Assembly (NCBI RefSeq): GCF_000949135.2
Contig: NZ_JTAN02000021.1
Location: 186,001-250,000, forward strand
DNA: 64,000 bases
Source of the DNA: Burkholderia sp. USMB20
GTDB taxonomy: Bacteria > Pseudomonadota > Gammaproteobacteria > Burkholderiales > Burkholderiaceae
Direction of reading: 5' to 3'
Below, in pieces: positions 52,868-62,202 of the stretch. The position numbers were made by a program, and so were the translations under genes. The number at the start of each line of letters is the position of its first letter. The first letter of the stretch is position 1. The notes under the pieces were generated by a model. That model was not told the DNA's origin. It made no database searches and worked only from the letters and a program-made list of their open reading frames with translations.

Positions 52868-54457
52868 GTGGTTCGCCAGACGCTTGCTCGCGCCGTGCTT
52901 CGCACCGCGTTGATCGGGGGCGTATTCGCCCTGGTTTTGGCGGCGCCGCCGGCCGCTGCCGGGACCGTCGCGCCGCCCGCCACGCCACCGGTGATGAAGA
53001 ACAGGCCCGCCGCACGGTCTTACTCGATGCCGGTCGACTTCTCGGCGATCGTCGACCGCTACGGCCCGGCGATCGTGACCGTCATGACCGCGGCGACCGA
53101 CCAGCAGGCCGGCGGGCCGTCCTTCGTGTACCTCGATCCCGACGATCCGCTTGCCGCGTTCTTCCGCCGCGGCGCGCCGCTGCCGCCCGCGCAAGGCGCG
53201 CAGGCGCCTGCGCCTGATTCGTCGCCGCGCGCGATCGCGGGCATCGGTTCGGGCTTCATCGTCGGGGCCGACGGGGTGATCCTGACTTCCGCGCATGTCG
53301 TCGCCGATGCGACCGACGTGACGGTGCGACTGGCCGATCGTCGAGAGTTGAAGGCGACGGTGGTGACCGTCGATCCGCAGAGCGACGTCGCCGTGCTGCA
53401 CATCGACGCGACAAAGCTGCCGGTCGTGCATATCGGCGATTCGTCGCGGGTGCGTGCCGGCGAACCGGTGATGACGATCGGCGCGCCGGACGGCTCGGGC
53501 AACACGGTCACGGCCGGCATCGTCAGCGCGACGTCGCATGCGCTGCCGGACGGCAGCGCGTTTCCGTTCTTCCAGACCGATATCGCGGTGAACCCCGACA
53601 ACTCGGGCGGCCCCGTGTTCAATCGCGCGGGCGACGTGATCGGCATCGCGGTGCAGGTCTATACGGACGCCGACCGCTATGCGAGCACGACATTCGCGAT
53701 TCCGATCGCGCTCGCCATCAAGGTGCGTGCGCAGGTGCAGGCGCAGATGCGGGCCAATGCGCAGGCGGCGCAGCGCACGTCGTCCGGCAATGCGCTGGGC
53801 GTCGACGTGCAGGATGTCGGCGTCGGGCTGGCCGCGGCGTTCGGCCTGCCGCGTCCGGCGGGCGCGCTCGTCAACGGCGTCGATGCCGGTTCGCCCGCCG
53901 CCGCGGCCGGCGTGAAGCCCGGTGACGTGATCGTGAAGTTCGGCGGCAAGCCGATCGGACGGTCGGCCGAGCTGAACGACCTGGCCGCCGCGTTGCCGCC
54001 CGGTGGAAAGGCGCCGCTGCGGCTGATCCGCAACCGCACGCCGATGATGCTGACGGTCACGGGAGCGGGAGCGGGGGCCGGCGACGCGATCGACAACGCG
54101 GCCGCGACGGGCAGCAGTGCGGGCAGCGCGGGCACGGTCGGCGCGGCCGGTGCCGCCGGCGTGGCGATGGCCGCCGCGCGGCCGGCAGACTCCGGCGATC
54201 GGCTCGGGCTGACGATGCATCCGCTGAGCGACGCCGAACGGCGTTCGACCGGGCTCGCGGTCGGGATGATGGTGGATGCGGTGCACGGGCCGGCCGCGAA
54301 TGCGGGCATCCGGCCCGGCGACGTCGTGCTCGAACTCAACGACACGCTGCTCGAAACGCCGGACGACGTGCAGGCGCTCGAAGCGAAAGGCGGCGTGATC
54401 GCCGTGCTGATTCAGCGCGAGAACGCACGCAAGTTCGTGTCGGTGCGGGCGCGCTAG
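52868..54457 (+). CDS. HtrA/DegP-like serine protease with two PDZ domains and altered active-site motif
   Basis: 529-residue periplasmic protease/chaperone. The Sec signal (LIGGVFALVLAAPPAAAG) is followed by a trypsin-like domain and two PDZ domains (about 315-395 and 440-525) separated by a Gly/Ala/Ser-rich linker. Catalytic His143 (TSAHVVADA), Asp173 (QSDVAVLHID) and Ser246 are in place. The usual GNSGGP reads DNSGGP (Asp244), changing the position two residues before the serine, and this may weaken the oxyanion hole. The loop between His143 and the N-terminus is Pro/Ala-rich, unlike DegP's LA loop. GTG start with GGAGG upstream; the preceding in-frame ATG at 52787 lacks one. Confidence 0.88.
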   Translation: MVRQTLARAVLRTALIGGVFALVLAAPPAAAGTVAPPATPPVMKNRPAARSYSMPVDFSAIVDRYGPAIVTVMTAATDQQAGGPSFVYLDPDDPLAAFFRRGAPLPPAQGAQAPAPDSSPRAIAGIGSGFIVGADGVILTSAHVVADATDVTVRLADRRELKATVVTVDPQSDVAVLHIDATKLPVVHIGDSSRVRAGEPVMTIGAPDGSGNTVTAGIVSATSHALPDGSAFPFFQTDIAVNPDNSGGPVFNRAGDVIGIAVQVYTDADRYASTTFAIPIALAIKVRAQVQAQMRANAQAAQRTSSGNALGVDVQDVGVGLAAAFGLPRPAGALVNGVDAGSPAAAAGVKPGDVIVKFGGKPIGRSAELNDLAAALPPGGKAPLRLIRNRTPMMLTVTGAGAGAGDAIDNAAATGSSAGSAGTVGAAGAAGVAMAAARPADSGDRLGLTMHPLSDAERRSTGLAVGMMVDAVHGPAANAGIRPGDVVLELNDTLLETPDDVQALEAKGGVIAVLIQRENARKFVSVRAR

Positions 54458-54646
54458 GGTGTCGACGGGGGCGCGGGCAAGAGCGGCGGCGCTCCGTCGA
54501 TTCGTCATGTAGACGATGCAGCGCATGCGACGGCTTGACCGGAAACGGCGAACAGGTTGCGACGCGCTTCATGGGCGCCCCTGATCGCGACGACGCGCAA
54601 CGCGTGGCACCGGAATCGAGCGCACGTCGGCCGATGTACGTTGCAC

Positions 54647-55615
54647 TCACGCCATGCCAGCAGTCGCATCGTTACGCATGCGATATTCAGTCGGCGTTGT
54701 CGACAGGTATTTCCGGAACAGCCTCGCCAGTTGGGCGCCACTGTTGATGCCGCAGCGACGCGCGACCTTGTCGACCGGCAAGCTCGATTCCACCAGCATC
54801 CTGCAGCTCATGTTCAAGCGCGCGCGTTGCAGGTAGTCGGATGGCGTCATGCCGATCTCGCTCTTGAACCTTCTCAGGAAGTTGCGCTCGCTCATGGCCG
54901 CGACTTGCGCCGCGGCATCGATCGAGACGGGCCGGTCGACGTTCGCCTCCAGCCAGCGCGCGGATGCCGTGATCTGCTCGCTCACACGTGGCGCGTTGCT
55001 CGCCGCAACGAACGCATCCGACGGTGCAGGCGCCGGCATCGCCAGAGACCCGGACACTTGCCGCGCGAGCTCGCCGCCCAAATCGTCTTCGACCACGCGC
55101 AACGCAATGCGAATGGCATCAGGCTCGCCGCCCGGCGATCTGGCGGCATGCATGTCGGGCGTGTCGTTGGCGGCACGAAATCCGCTCGGAAGACCGGCCG
55201 CATCCAGGAGAAGTTTTCCGTTTGCGATCGGATGAACGGTTTCGCATAGCTGATGCTGGCGGCGCAGCCAATCAATCAGCCGCTTGTCGCGACAGGCCGG
55301 ATCAGCAGCCGCTCCACCGGCGACGAACATGATCTGCTTGCCTTCCACGCGCCGCCGCGAATCGATGCTTTCCGTCCAGACGAAGACCGATGAAGAGGCG
55401 GCAATTCTGCCGCCGGCAGCGGACACCAGCGATACGTCATAGCGCGCCTCGCCGGACGGACGAGCTGTCGTCAGCGCACTTGCTTTATGAAAAATCTCGA
55501 TGATCGCCGCGACGTCGTGCAGTGCAAATCCGTTGGACAGCACAATGTCGACTCGCGTCGGCGCCCCTGCGGTGGGCATCCGCGAGCGAGACATGGTGGA
55601 GTGCTCCGATTCCAT
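54647..55615 (-). CDS. GlxA-like transcriptional regulator (DJ-1/PfpI domain + AraC HTH)
   Basis: 322 residues. The N-terminal DJ-1/PfpI-like domain (VDIVLSNGFALHDVAAIIEI, QIMFVAGGAAADPACRDKR) is followed by an AraC-type double HTH (DAAAQVAAMSERNFLRRFKS, VDKVARRCGINSGAQLARLF). In related regulators the first domain binds amino acids or their derivatives. ATG 55594 with GGAG 9 bp upstream is an equally good start. It is divergent from another AraC-type gene and convergent with the HtrA gene. Confidence 0.87.
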   Translation of the reverse strand: MESEHSTMSRSRMPTAGAPTRVDIVLSNGFALHDVAAIIEIFHKASALTTARPSGEARYDVSLVSAAGGRIAASSSVFVWTESIDSRRRVEGKQIMFVAGGAAADPACRDKRLIDWLRRQHQLCETVHPIANGKLLLDAAGLPSGFRAANDTPDMHAARSPGGEPDAIRIALRVVEDDLGGELARQVSGSLAMPAPAPSDAFVAASNAPRVSEQITASARWLEANVDRPVSIDAAAQVAAMSERNFLRRFKSEIGMTPSDYLQRARLNMSCRMLVESSLPVDKVARRCGINSGAQLARLFRKYLSTTPTEYRMRNDATAGMA

Positions 55616-56045
55616 CGGTGATTCCCCAAGGATGTTGTTGACCGGCAGCGGCCCGCTTCGGGCTCTGCAACTCGAAGCCGTTGACGCATGCCTTACAGGC
55701 GGCCTTCGACAACTATCGCGTGGCCGGATTCGACAGCCTGTGGCCGCCTGAAACAGGCAAGCACCCGCGGACATGCGGCCCCGAGAATTCTAGAAAGGGC
55801 GGTCGGGTCGGCTTGACACTCCGTCTCAAAAAATCGGAACTTCTATCGGATGCGCGGGGCCCGGTCGAATTGCCGAAAGCACGAGCGATCAGGCTCGCCT
55901 TCGCGCAGGTGGTGAAATCGCGATTCGCAAACGATTGCGTGATGCTGAAGAAGCGGGAGGGGACGCGCCGTGTGCTACGGCAAAGCACGTACTGGTATGC
56001 TTCCCATGCTGCACTAGCGCGTTCCGGGCGAGCGATTGGATCGAT
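55616..56045. other. Divergent spacer between two AraC-family genes
   Basis: 430 bp, somewhat AT-richer than the core. No gene or clear operator was recognised; small open frames here lack ribosome-binding sites and family motifs. Confidence 0.5.
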
Positions 56046-57191
56046 ATGGCGTTCAGGAGTGCTGGGCAGATCAAAGCCGGACGAAAATCAGCGAAGAGCG
56101 CCGCATTGAACGACGACCCACTACACACTGCGATACCGCCAGGCCGCCTGTTGTTGCCGCCGGAGCGGCCGGTGCTCGCGCCCGGCATCGTGCACAGCAG
56201 TTTCAGCGTTCACGGCGACGCCCGTCGAAGCTTGCTGGCCTGGCAAGAGCGTATGAGTCCCGTCTACGACATATTGCCGTCGTCGAAGCAAGCCGAGGAT
56301 ACGTTCGATGCATCGATGTCCCGTTACACGATCGAGAATCTGAGCATCTTCGACTTTCGCACGGGGCCGAACCTGGCCGTGCGATCGTTGGGTCGGGTTT
56401 CGACCGAGAGCGTGCGGGACGTCTCGTTCAGCATATATCTTGAAGGGTCGCCGGGGCAGTTCCTGGGCGGCAAACCACGGTCCGACGCGCCGCACGTGCC
56501 GCACGTGCCAAGTATCCTCGCCCTGGACATGGATCAGCCGTGCACGATCCGGAGTTTTCATAGCCGGATACTTCTCCTGTTTGTGCCACGCGCACTGGTG
56601 GAAAAGTCATTCCCCGATGCGGCCTCGCTGCATGGCCGCTGGATTCACGCCACCGATCCGCTGACGCGCATGCTGATCGAGCATGTGGTGGCGCTCAATA
56701 AGACCATCGTCGGACTGAGCAAGGATGAAGCGCATCGGTCCTTGCTCACGGCGGTAGAGTTGATCGTTGCAGCCTTCTGCCGCCAGGCGGGTCTTGCCGG
56801 CAATGCCCGCGCGGCGGTCCGCGCTGCTGTATACGGGCAAGTGCGGCGGCACGTCGAGGCAAATCTGCATGATCCGAATCTGTCGCCCGACAGCGTGTTG
56901 GCGTCGCTTAATCTCTCACGCGCCAGCGTGTACCGCATATTCGAGCATGAAGGGGGCTTGGCCGCTTATATCCGCAACCGCAGGCTGCGAATGGCGGCCG
57001 ATGAACTGGTGCGCTTTCCCCATGTGGAGGTACAGGACGTTGCCTCGGGGTTGGGCTTCAATGATGCGTCAAGCTTTACACGTGCATTCCGTCGCGCCTT
57101 CGACATCTCGCCACGGGAATTGCACGAGTACGCGCCGTTGTTCCAGCATGGGGATACAAAACGGGAGCGCTTCACGAAGAGGCAGGGTTGA
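56046..57191 (+). CDS. AraC family transcriptional regulator
   Basis: About 381 residues. An AraC-binding-like-domain type N-terminal sensor region (VSFSIYLEGSPGQFLGGKP, ILALDMDQPCTIRSFHSRI) resembles the FeaR/ChbR-like group. The C-terminus is an AraC HTH (LASLNLSRASVYRIFEHEG, VEVQDVASGLGFNDASSFTR). No adjacent target is obvious; the GlxA-like gene is divergent. The start at 56046 is the first ATG that keeps a normal length; no strong ribosome-binding site supports it. Confidence 0.85.
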   Translation: MAFRSAGQIKAGRKSAKSAALNDDPLHTAIPPGRLLLPPERPVLAPGIVHSSFSVHGDARRSLLAWQERMSPVYDILPSSKQAEDTFDASMSRYTIENLSIFDFRTGPNLAVRSLGRVSTESVRDVSFSIYLEGSPGQFLGGKPRSDAPHVPHVPSILALDMDQPCTIRSFHSRILLLFVPRALVEKSFPDAASLHGRWIHATDPLTRMLIEHVVALNKTIVGLSKDEAHRSLLTAVELIVAAFCRQAGLAGNARAAVRAAVYGQVRRHVEANLHDPNLSPDSVLASLNLSRASVYRIFEHEGGLAAYIRNRRLRMAADELVRFPHVEVQDVASGLGFNDASSFTRAFRRAFDISPRELHEYAPLFQHGDTKRERFTKRQG

Positions 57192-57371
57192 ACGGATTGG
57201 CTCGTCGACTGCGACGAACCTGGGTGGCAGCCGTGTTTCGATAGCTGCTCGAAGGCGGTGCCCCCGACCTGCACTCAGGGTGTTCAGAACCTGGTGAATG
57301 CTCAACCCGACGGATGGGCGCCGCGGCGACATGCTACGATCAATGCGATCCGACTTTCATCCCGACGCACC

Positions 57372-57974
57372 ATGACGACAATGTATGAATTGCTCGGTGT
57401 GCGCGAGAACGCCACCGACGAGGAAATCAAGCGCGGCTACCGGAAAGCAGCGATGAAAGCGCATCCCGACCGCAACGTCGGGTGCGAAGCGGACGCGCAT
57501 GCGCGATTTCAGGAGATCAAGGAAGCATACGCGATTCTCTCGGACCCGAAGCTGCGCCGCGTCTATGACACCGTTTACGCAGAGGAAATGCTCCGTCATG
57601 CACGGCTTCGCGAAGAAGAGGAACGCCTGAAGGCAGAGCGCGAAGCGGAATATGCGCGGTTCGTGGCATTGGCGATGCGCTTCGCCGAGCAAGGGCACAA
57701 TCGCGACGTCGTCTTCGGTGTTCTGCTCGGCCGTGATTGCGATGTTCAACTCGCCGAGCGCATTGCCGGCAGCGTGGTCGAGCTGCATGCGTCTCGCCAG
57801 CCGGACGCATCGCGGGACGGGCAGCGTGATGAGCAGATGCCGCAATGCGACGAGGGGGCGACACAGGAGGCATCGGAGCAGGCGCCAAAGAGCGACGCAC
57901 GAAGGAGTGACGAACACGCGCATACGGACTTTTTCAGCGCTCTGTGGCACGGCGTGTTCGGGCTGCGCCAGTGA
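57372..57974 (+). CDS. J-domain (DnaJ-like) co-chaperone, type C
   Basis: 200 residues. An N-terminal J-domain (residues 1-70) carries the HPD motif in [10 protein letters not shown] and the helix IV region [16 protein letters not shown] charged helix ([18 protein letters not shown]) and a low-complexity acidic tail follow; glycine/phenylalanine and zinc-finger regions of true DnaJ are missing. It would stimulate Hsp70 ATPase for a specific client. The tail ends [17 protein letters not shown], short and hydrophobic. First gene of the lower-GC island; no partner adjacent. Confidence 0.88.
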   Translation: MTTMYELLGVRENATDEEIKRGYRKAAMKAHPDRNVGCEADAHARFQEIKEAYAILSDPKLRRVYDTVYAEEMLRHARLREEEERLKAEREAEYARFVALAMRFAEQGHNRDVVFGVLLGRDCDVQLAERIAGSVVELHASRQPDASRDGQRDEQMPQCDEGATQEASEQAPKSDARRSDEHAHTDFFSALWHGVFGLRQ

Positions 57975-58099
57975 GTGCTGGTGGGGGACCGGGCTTGCGA
58001 ATGCGGAACTCGACCGCGATCGGTGGCATCTTCGGGGGAGGTTCTTCGAGCGACTGCTTCATGAATTGACGGCTAATTGGGCAGTATTCGGCTGCGGAT

Positions 58100-58261
58100 T
58101 CAACCCGTCGATGCAACGAATTGATGAAATTTCTCGATCGGTGTATCGAAGTCTAGTGTCTTTCGCGGACGTTCATTGAGCCGCCTGGCTACAGCGTTGA
58201 GCTTTCGCAGACGCTTCGCGACTGCGTAGCCAACCAATCCGATTGATTGACAAGCGTTCAT
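58100..58261 (-). pseudogene. IS30-family transposase remnant (C-terminus)
   Basis: On the minus strand the DNA reads AVARRLNERPRKTLDFDTP then IEKFHQFVASTG and a stop at 58100-58102. This matches the conserved C-terminal end of IS30-type transposases (LNxRPRKTLGFxTP). Upstream of about 58195 the similarity stops; the frame continues to an ATG at 58261 but reads as unrelated sequence. No inverted repeats were identified. The element is dead and marks past insertion at the island edge. Confidence 0.75.
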
Positions 58262-58382
58262 AACCGCCGCGAGTTTCGGTCGGTCGTTGGGCCATGGATG
58301 CCCGGATCGTAGACGATCAATGCTTTGCCGATCAACGATGCATGATTAACTGACGCGGCGTCTGGATTGATTCGAACATGGG

Positions 58383-58730
58383 ATGTCGGAGATGTATAGA
58401 AAATTGGTATGCGTGCTTGCCATAGGCCTGATTGTGACGCAGGGTTGTTTTGCCCTGACGGTTGACGAACTGATGCGCGGTCTGGATCAAGCACTTGGCG
58501 ACAAAGCATCTTCTACTACCCAACTCGCCGCCTACGTCACCGGCTACGTTCATGGAAGCGCAGAGTACGGGCGGACACTGGGGCTCGTCTGTGACGAATC
58601 TGGGCTGCGTTCAACGAACGACGAGCTGCGAGCGGTCCGAATCTATGTGGGCGCTAATCCAGACCAATGGCGTGACGGTGCACAAATATTGATTAATCGT
58701 GCGCTCATGTCACCCCGGTGCCGCCATTGA
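58383..58730 (+). CDS. Small secreted Rap1a/Tai-like protein
   Basis: 115 residues with a Sec signal (LVCVLAIGLIVTQGCFALT). The mature part resembles the Rap1a/Tai fold of type VI amidase immunity proteins: AAYVTGYVHGSAEYGRTLGL, a cysteine in LVCDESG, RIYVGANPDQWRDGAQIL, and a C-terminal cysteine in ALMSPRCRH for a disulfide. Those proteins are periplasmic and neutralise peptidoglycan amidases, but family members also occur without effectors. No amidase lies nearby. Start 58383 or 58392 (MYRKLVC). Confidence 0.6.
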   Translation: MSEMYRKLVCVLAIGLIVTQGCFALTVDELMRGLDQALGDKASSTTQLAAYVTGYVHGSAEYGRTLGLVCDESGLRSTNDELRAVRIYVGANPDQWRDGAQILINRALMSPRCRH

Positions 58731-58758
58731 TCGGTGCCTGCCGTACCTGACGGGCATC

Positions 58759-58787
58759 GGCCAGGAAGGGACATTCGGCGTCAGATC
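58759..58787 (+). repeat. Dispersed island repeat, copy A
   Basis: Begins GGCCAGGAAGGGACATTCGG and matches copy B (62203-62230) at all but a few positions over 26 bp. Copies lie only between genes of the island. Confidence 0.6.
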
Positions 58788-58846
58788 CGATGGTTGGGGT
58801 GCGTCGTTCAGAAACATTTCTTGACGTCTTGCCGCCGTCGCAGTCC

Positions 58847-58870
58847 GGCCAAGATCGGCCGTTCGCCTTT
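58847..58870 (+). repeat. Dispersed island repeat, copy C
   Basis: GGCCAAGATCGGCCGTTCGC and following bases; related to copies A and B in the GGCCA-R-GA...TTCG frame, 60 bp from copy A. Confidence 0.45.
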
Positions 58871-59162
58871 GCCGCCGTGTTGTCATTCGAGCGACGGCTC
58901 TGCTATCTGTTGACCGACATTTTCCGAACGTTGGATCGGCGCGCGCAGCTCGCTTCGCGTTGCAGCGGTAGAACCCTAAAAAAATGTAACCTTTTCGTCG
59001 CCGTAGCGGCATTGACGGTGATTGCGAAGGCGTCTCTTGTGCTAGGAAAACCGGGAACTCGGAGTCGTTATCGCGGAAACTCTGGCCGTCCATCTTCGCT
59101 GCACGGACGATCGGGTGACAAATGCATAACGCGCCGTAGCGGCAGGCATGGACAGGTAGCTT

Positions 59163-60080
59163 CTAATGTGGAGTGGCGCGGTCTCCAAATGCCTTGTGTA
59201 GCGCTTCTTGAAACTTTTCAGCGATTTTCGCGAATCCCTTGTGCGTAGGATGCAACTCGTTAGCCCAGTCTTCGTTATCAGGATTCAACGCCGATTGCGT
59301 TCTCACAACTATCACGTTCTCGGCAATGGTCGGAAGTTCGCCGAGCATCGTTGCGAATTTACAGAGGATCGTGGAGACGATGCTACGTCCCGCCGTGAAA
59401 AATCTAGGGTCCACCTCGAAAGTGGTCCACCCTCGATCGGCGAATGACGGATGTAGCCATGGTCCAACGAGTCCGTCGCAGATGGAAGCGTTCGTCGGCG
59501 TGGCGAAATCATATTGATGGAAGAAAAGGTAGGAGCTTCGAGCGTACTGATTACGTATATCGATTAAATCCAGATATGCCCGCTTCACTATGTCCATGAT
59601 ATCTTGCAGCGCGTCAGTATTGACAGCGTTCGCTGGGTCATGGCCGACGGATGCAGCATCTTTCAACCAGAACCGGAATGCATCGCCGACTAGGTCATTG
59701 CCACCGCCAGAGAAAAGGATCGCATCGAACGGCGCGAGCGCTGGATCTTTGAGCGTCGCTATCAACCTATCGCGCTTGGAGGCTCCGAGTAACGTAGTCG
59801 TAGCATCGCCATAATGCGCAAGCTTCAATGGTTTTGGGTGAAGGTTCATCAGCCCCGTCAGCGACACGATTACGTCCGTGGGAAGATGGCCGAGCGACGG
59901 CACCGGATAGTCGAACCATGAATCACCAACTGCCAGTAGATTCAGTGGCTGTACAAGCGCGCCAGCGAAGTTCTTTCGAGCGTCATCCAACTGACGTTTG
60001 TGCTCCACTCGACGCGCCTCGATGTCTGATTGAATCTGTTGCTGCAATTGACGATAGGCGTCTAACGTATCGCGAGCCAT
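59163..60080 (-). CDS. Cytosolic SGNH/GDSL-type hydrolase
   Basis: 305 residues. The SGNH blocks are visible: VGDSWFDYPVPSLGH (block I serine), FSGGGNDLVGDAFRF (block III Asn) and ELHPTHKGFAKIA (block V His). The first 40 residues form a charged helix (LQQQIQSDIEARRVEHKRQ). No signal peptide is present, so an intracellular esterase or acyl hydrolase is likely; the substrate is unknown. GGGAG precedes the ATG. Lower GC than the core genes. Confidence 0.85.
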   Translation of the reverse strand: MARDTLDAYRQLQQQIQSDIEARRVEHKRQLDDARKNFAGALVQPLNLLAVGDSWFDYPVPSLGHLPTDVIVSLTGLMNLHPKPLKLAHYGDATTTLLGASKRDRLIATLKDPALAPFDAILFSGGGNDLVGDAFRFWLKDAASVGHDPANAVNTDALQDIMDIVKRAYLDLIDIRNQYARSSYLFFHQYDFATPTNASICDGLVGPWLHPSFADRGWTTFEVDPRFFTAGRSIVSTILCKFATMLGELPTIAENVIVVRTQSALNPDNEDWANELHPTHKGFAKIAEKFQEALHKAFGDRATPH

Positions 60081-60636
60081 GTGCTACTCCCGGGAACAGA
60101 CGATCTGAATGACGATTTAGGATGTATGTACCGCCGAATTGAGAATAGGCGAGAAGCAGGTTAAGTCAATTCGTAGTGAAATAGCACGTCAAAGCCGCAT
60201 GGACATTCATACCTTCATCTAGGAGAACCACCAAGTCTGCCGGCATGGCAGCTCTCTCGAGATCGTCGGCGTTTGACCTTTCGATTCACAACGCTGCTCA
60301 ATGTAGAGCGGCGGTCCGAGCAATGACCGCATCGCTCTTACAATCGCCGTTCATCATCCATGCGGCACAATGTCAGAAACGGGTCGAGTTCTGCCGACCG
60401 TGTCGGGCGGTAGCCGGCCAAGAGCGGCCAATCACAATTCGCTCGCAAAGTCCGCTTACCAGTGGGGAGCCGCCCTCTACGCGGCGACGGCGAACAGCGG
60501 GTCGTCGGCCTAGACTTCGGTTCACAACCTTGCGTTCGCGCCTCCCGTCGGCTCGGTTATGCTCTAGCGGATACCTTGTTCGCGGACGGCGAGATACCCG
60601 AGCGCCGTCACGCGACGCTGGCAGGAGTACGGGCGA
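60081..60636. other. Gene-free spacer with one dispersed-repeat copy
   Basis: About 555 bp between divergent genes. It includes repeat copy D (60416-60430). The open frame over 60245-60640 has no family motif or ribosome-binding site and was not called. Confidence 0.5.
60416..60430 (+). repeat. Dispersed island repeat, copy D (short)
   Basis: GGCCAAGAGCGGCCA; shares its first nine bases, GGCCAAGAG, with copy E (62938). Confidence 0.4.
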
Positions 60637-62103
60637 ATGAATAACAACACGCAATCGGAACTCGCGTCAGACGCGCCGCATGATCGTACGCGCCGCAAGC
60701 TGTTGCAGGCGGGCATAGCCGGCGCCGGCGCCGCTACACTGCGCCCCTGGCTGTCGTGGGCTGCACCATCAGGCGTCGTCGTCAACGACGTGACGCTCCT
60801 CAACCCGATCTGGGTGGATCGTTTGCTCACCCCGCGTACGACGGACGAGATCCGGATGGCGCTCGCCACATGGACTGGCCCGGTCTGCATTGGCGGCGGC
60901 CGTTACAGCATGGGGGGACAGATTGCCACTGAACATAGCCTGCACCTTGATATGCGCCAGTTCAATCGAGTGCTTGATTACTCGCCTAAGGACAAGGTTG
61001 TGCGTGTGCAAAGCGGGATACGTTGGCGCGACCTACAGTCGGTCATCGACCCGCACGACCTCTCAGTGAAAATCATGCAGAGCTACGCCAACTTCACAGT
61101 GGGCGGGGCGCTGTCGGTCAACGCGCATGGGCGCTACGTTGGTGCGGGCCCGGTTATCAACTCCGTGCGCGCACTGCAAATTGTGCTCGCTGATGGCTCG
61201 GTGGTGGAGGCGTCCCGCAACACCAACGCCGACTTGTTCCACGCGTCCATTGGTGGCTATGGCGCGCTCGGGATTATCACCGAGGCCGAGTTTGACCTCG
61301 CGCCGAATGTCACCATGGAACGCCAGGTACACCGCATGCAGGTTGCCGACTACCCCAAATTCTTCGATGACCACGTACGCGGGAACGAACTGGCCGTCTT
61401 GCACAACGCTGATCTGGCGCCACCCGACTTCGAGCAAGCCACGTCCGTTACCTGGCTCACCACCGGAAAAGCCCTGACCGTCTCAGATCGGCTAGTCCCG
61501 CCGGGGCAATCGTACGAATTCGACCAAGCCGTCATGTGGGGCGTAGCCAAATTTCCTGGCGGCCAGTCGTTTCGCAAGGATGTGGTCGACCCATTGCGCT
61601 ACCTCAGCCACCCGGTCGTGAAGCGCAATTACGAGGCAAGCCAGGACGTCGCCTCACTCGGACCTATTGCCACCGGAAACAGCACCTACGCGCTGCAAGA
61701 GTATTTTGTGCCGATTACCCAGTTCGACGCCTTCGTATCGCGAATGGCCGCCATACTGCAGACGCATCGAACACACGCCGTCAACGTTTCCGTTCGGCAC
61801 GCACCCGCCGATCATGCCTCTTGGCTGGGCTGGGCACGCGAAGAGGTGTTTTCATTCGTACTCTATTACTGGCAACGGGTGTCCGCCGCGGATCGCGAGG
61901 AAGTGGGCACGTGGACACGCGAAGTCATCGACGCCGCGTTGTCGCTCGGGGGCACCTATTATCTGCCGTATCAACTGCATGCGACACGCGAGCAGTTTGC
62001 ACGTGCCTATCCCAACGCGCCGCGCCTTTTTACACTCAAGGCACAAGTGGATCCGAGCAATCGATTTCGGAACAAACTATGGGATAAGTACAGCCCTCGG
62101 TAG
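60637..62103 (+). CDS. Tat-exported FAD-binding oxidoreductase (VAO family)
   Basis: 488 residues. A twin-arginine signal (DRTRRKLLQAGIAGAGAATL, residues 17-36) directs export of a folded flavoprotein. The FAD-binding type 4 (PCMH) domain follows, with GGGRYSMGGQIA near residue 86 and NFTVGGALSVNAHGRYVGAG near 150; the lactone-oxidase-like C-terminal part ends VDPSNRFRNKLWDKYSPR. In covalent family members the first motif reads GxGHS; here the histidine position is arginine, so FAD is probably non-covalent. AGGAG precedes the ATG. Substrate unknown. Confidence 0.87.
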   Translation: MNNNTQSELASDAPHDRTRRKLLQAGIAGAGAATLRPWLSWAAPSGVVVNDVTLLNPIWVDRLLTPRTTDEIRMALATWTGPVCIGGGRYSMGGQIATEHSLHLDMRQFNRVLDYSPKDKVVRVQSGIRWRDLQSVIDPHDLSVKIMQSYANFTVGGALSVNAHGRYVGAGPVINSVRALQIVLADGSVVEASRNTNADLFHASIGGYGALGIITEAEFDLAPNVTMERQVHRMQVADYPKFFDDHVRGNELAVLHNADLAPPDFEQATSVTWLTTGKALTVSDRLVPPGQSYEFDQAVMWGVAKFPGGQSFRKDVVDPLRYLSHPVVKRNYEASQDVASLGPIATGNSTYALQEYFVPITQFDAFVSRMAAILQTHRTHAVNVSVRHAPADHASWLGWAREEVFSFVLYYWQRVSAADREEVGTWTREVIDAALSLGGTYYLPYQLHATREQFARAYPNAPRLFTLKAQVDPSNRFRNKLWDKYSPR

Positions 62104-62202
62104 CGTAGGTCCGTCTCATGCAGACAGCGGAGCGGACAGTCGTGGACATTGTCCGATTGGCTCTAACGGGTCGGCTACAGCCAAGCGCGTTGTGCTGCAG
62201 CA

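Larger units (their letters stand above)
58731..59162. other. Gene-free spacer with two dispersed-repeat copies
   Basis: 430 bp of mixed base composition without a credible gene. It contains repeat copies at 58759-58787 and 58847-58870, described separately. Confidence 0.55.

Noticed and set aside
55681-56109. 142-residue open frame in the divergent spacer
   Set aside because: No motif or ribosome-binding site, and it overlaps the start of the AraC gene in another frame.
60245-60640. 131-residue open frame before the FAD oxidoreductase
   Set aside because: Ser/Arg-rich, no ribosome-binding site, overlaps the ribosome-binding site and start of the real gene.
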